Positions 6,009 through 7,168 of a stretch of DNA of 7,168 nt are shown here, one piece after another. The first letter of the stretch is position 1; every line of letters begins with the position of its first letter. This DNA is from Oscillospiraceae bacterium (GTDB lineage Bacteria > Bacillota > Clostridia > Oscillospirales > Ruminococcaceae). The notes under the pieces are model-generated. The model did not search any database. It was not told where the DNA came from and saw nothing but the letters and a program-made list of their open reading frames with translations. The translations under genes and the position numbers were made by a program. The stretch covers positions 1 through 7,168 of the forward strand of contig JAEDOB010000108.1 of assembly GCA_016302225.1 (NCBI GenBank), read 5' to 3'.

Positions 6009-6029
6009 AAGGAAAGGTGAGGAAAGCAT

Positions 6030-6494
6030 ATGAACGAACAGATAAAAAAGGTATCCGATTCCGCAACGGAGCAATGCTACATTGTAATGCCCAAGGACGC
6101 CAACGGAAACGGCAGACTTTTTGGCGGCAGGCTGCTTGAATGGATGGACTTAGCCGCAGCCATAACCGCCAGACGTCACGCAGGCAGGGAAGTGACCACT
6201 GCCGCCATTGACAGCATCAGCTTTAAAGCACCCGCACACGTTGGTGACACGGTAGTTATCGGCGCACGGGTGACATATGTGGGACGCACTTCAATGGAGA
6301 TTCGCACCGAAGCATATGTGGAAAGCCTTGACGGGGAGCGTTCACTTATCAACACGGCTTACTTTATTCTTATCGCACTTGACAAAAACGAAAAGCCCTG
6401 TCCCGTACCAAGGATAATCCCCGAAACCGAACAGGAACGTGCCGATTATAACGCAGCCGCCGAACGCAAACAGCAGAGAAAGAAATCTACCTAA
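6030..6494 (+). CDS. Acyl-CoA thioesterase, hotdog fold (YciA/BACH-like), 154 aa
   Basis: This is a small cytosolic hotdog-fold hydrolase that should split acyl-CoA thioesters into free acid and CoA. The family signature is clear: GNGRLFGGRLLEWMDLAAAITARRHAG with the probable catalytic Asp40, then TTAAIDSISFKAPAHVGD (57-73), and YVGRTSMEIRTEAYVE (83-98), which matches the family's YVGRTSMEV strand. The C terminus (about 132-154) is charged and probably flexible (ERADYNAAAERKQQRKKST). The single-domain length is typical of bacterial members, which form trimers of dimers. The ATG at 6030 has AGGTGAGG 7 nt upstream and its own promoter. The substrate chain length cannot be read from sequence. 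It is transcribed divergently from clpB, and no functional link with clpB is evident. Confidence 0.93.
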   Translation: MNEQIKKVSDSATEQCYIVMPKDANGNGRLFGGRLLEWMDLAAAITARRHAGREVTTAAIDSISFKAPAHVGDTVVIGARVTYVGRTSMEIRTEAYVESLDGERSLINTAYFILIALDKNEKPCPVPRIIPETEQERADYNAAAERKQQRKKST

Positions 6495-6505
6495 CAACTG
6501 TTAGG
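6490..6505. repeat. Inverted repeat overlapping the thioesterase stop codon
   Basis: CCTAACA (6490-6496) and TGTTAGG (6499-6505) are reverse complements around AC. As RNA it would form a 6-bp stem with an AACT loop that contains the TAA stop (6492-6494). There is no following T run, so it is not a terminator by itself. Confidence 0.5.
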
Positions 6506-6523
6506 CAAAATCACAAAAATCAA

Positions 6524-6555
6524 TGCCGTCGGTTTTGCAGTTGAAACCGACGGCA
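6524..6555. terminator. Hairpin terminator between the convergent thioesterase and reductase genes
   Basis: A perfect 12-bp stem (TGCCGTCGGTTT at 6524-6535, AAACCGACGGCA at 6544-6555) closes an 8-nt loop. On the minus strand the stem is followed by TTGATTTTTGTGATTTT, a fair T-rich tail. On the + strand the tail AATTCTACTTTATATTT is weaker. It sits 29 nt after the thioesterase stop and 22 nt after the reductase stop, so it probably serves both genes. Confidence 0.82.
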
Positions 6556-6577
6556 AATTCTACTTTATATTTAACAC

Positions 6578-7168
6578 TTAGCTGTTGACCTTTGCTATTA
6601 TTTCCGCCAGCCTTGCGGGAATGTCAATATGCTGAGGACAATGCTCTGCGCATTTGCCGCAGGAAACGCATTGGTCGGGAGCACATTTATCCTTGCGGAG
6701 CTGATTGAATTCATCGCACAGATGCCATTTGTCAAGACTCTTTGCATAGTCGTTCCATTTAACAAACGCCTTTGGAATGTCAACACCCATGGGGCAGTCC
6801 ATACAATATCGGCAGCTCGTGCAGGGGACAGCCATGCTTTTGCTGTAAACCTTTGCTGCCTTGAAAAGCATTTCGTTTTCGTCATCGGTAAGCACCTTGA
6901 AATCGGTTGTTGTGGAGATATTGTCCCGAAGCTGCTCCATATTGGACATACCGCTGAGGACGGTCAGCACGCCTTCCTTTGAAGCCGCAAAACGGATAGC
7001 CCATGAAGCAATGGAATTGTTCGGCTCGGCTGCTTTGAGAATTGTGTTGGCTTCATCGCCCAGATCGGCAAGTGCGCCGCCTCTGACGGGTTCCATTACA
7101 ATGGCGGGAATGCCCTTGCTTTCGAGAATTTCATACTGACGCTTTGCATTCTGATAGTCCCAGTCGAA
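6578..7168 (-). CDS. Aldo/keto reductase with C-terminal [4Fe-4S] ferredoxin-like domain, C-terminal 196 residues
   Basis: The gene runs off the right edge; its frame is open through 7168 and ends at TAA 6580-6578. The visible part begins FDWDYQNAKRQYEILESKGI, continues with VMEPVRGGALADL (fragment 24-36), ASWAIRFAASKEGVLTVLSGMSNMEQL (54-80, the late barrel strand and NADPH-site region of aldo/keto reductases), and ends in a ferredoxin-like tail. That tail has two cysteine clusters: C116-x2-C119-x2-C122-x2-C125-P, then C167-x2-C170-x2-C173-x3-C177-P. Two further cysteines (C151, C162) lie between them. This layout is typical of clostridial Fe-S aldo/keto reductases, which probably move electrons between NAD(P)H, the clusters and a carbonyl substrate. 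The substrate is unknown. The catalytic Asp-Tyr-Lys-His residues and the promoter are outside the window. There are no breaks in the visible part. Confidence 0.95.
   Translation of the reverse strand, partial: FDWDYQNAKRQYEILESKGIPAIVMEPVRGGALADLGDEANTILKAAEPNNSIASWAIRFAASKEGVLTVLSGMSNMEQLRDNISTTTDFKVLTDDENEMLFKAAKVYSKSMAVPCTSCRYCMDCPMGVDIPKAFVKWNDYAKSLDKWHLCDEFNQLRKDKCAPDQCVSCGKCAEHCPQHIDIPARLAEIIAKVNS

Noticed and set aside
5877..6029. CIRCE (HrcA) or CtsR operator upstream of the clpB operon
   Set aside because: Neither the TTAGCACTC-N9-GAGTGCTAA inverted repeat nor the GGTCAAA-type heptad repeat is present; only AT-rich boxes are seen.
6598..7139. Open frames overlapping the aldo/keto reductase on both strands
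   Set aside because: The reductase frame carries the two cysteine clusters and barrel motifs; the others have no recognisable content.

Overview
The window reads as chromosomal DNA of an anaerobic Firmicute, most likely a Ruminococcus-like member of the Clostridia (Oscillospiraceae/Ruminococcaceae). This is inferred from several things together: a formate-tetrahydrofolate ligase, an aldo/keto reductase with C-terminal iron-sulfur clusters of the clostridial kind, strong AGGAGG-type ribosome binding sites, and near-perfect sigma-A promoters (TTGACA-17-TATAAT) in AT-rich intergenic gaps. The genus is not proven by the sequence alone.

Layout from left to right. (1) The C-terminal half of fhs runs off the left edge on the + strand and ends at a bidirectional hairpin terminator (807-844). 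(2) A two-gene minus-strand operon converges on the same terminator. Its first gene encodes a CPBP-family intramembrane protease homologue (1577-2401), and its second encodes an unrecognised protein with four predicted membrane segments (846-1562). A perfect-consensus promoter drives it, with a 26-bp dyad over the -10 and spacer. (3) A 221-base gap holds a compact structured element (2477-2600): a 10-bp outer inverted repeat encloses three small hairpins, and on the minus strand it ends in a T run just after clpB. It could be the clpB terminator, a small non-coding RNA, a MITE-like insertion, or a combination. (4) A second minus-strand operon contains a 212-aa protein with an N-terminal ribbon-helix-helix DNA-binding fold (5238-5876), then clpB (2623-5235) two bases later. 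(5) A divergent intergenic region carries an extended -10 perfect promoter leftward, a weaker promoter rightward, and repeated or palindromic AT motifs that may be operators. (6) An acyl-CoA thioesterase of the hotdog fold lies on the + strand (6030-6494). (7) It converges, across a hairpin, with the C-terminal part of an Fe-S aldo/keto reductase on the minus strand, which runs off the right edge.

fhs, clpB, the thioesterase and the reductase are ordinary housekeeping or metabolic genes. The most interesting content is in the unfamiliar parts. A ribbon-helix-helix protein is co-transcribed with clpB, and no CIRCE or CtsR site is visible. This suggests a local, possibly autoregulatory, control system for the disaggregase, with two TTTATATAA boxes spaced exactly 21 bp across the -35 as the best operator candidate. 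The other points of interest are the structured element after clpB and the CPBP operon, whose protease homologue has Ile in place of the usual Arg of the EExxxR motif. No CRISPR array, rRNA, tRNA, transposase or phage gene was seen.
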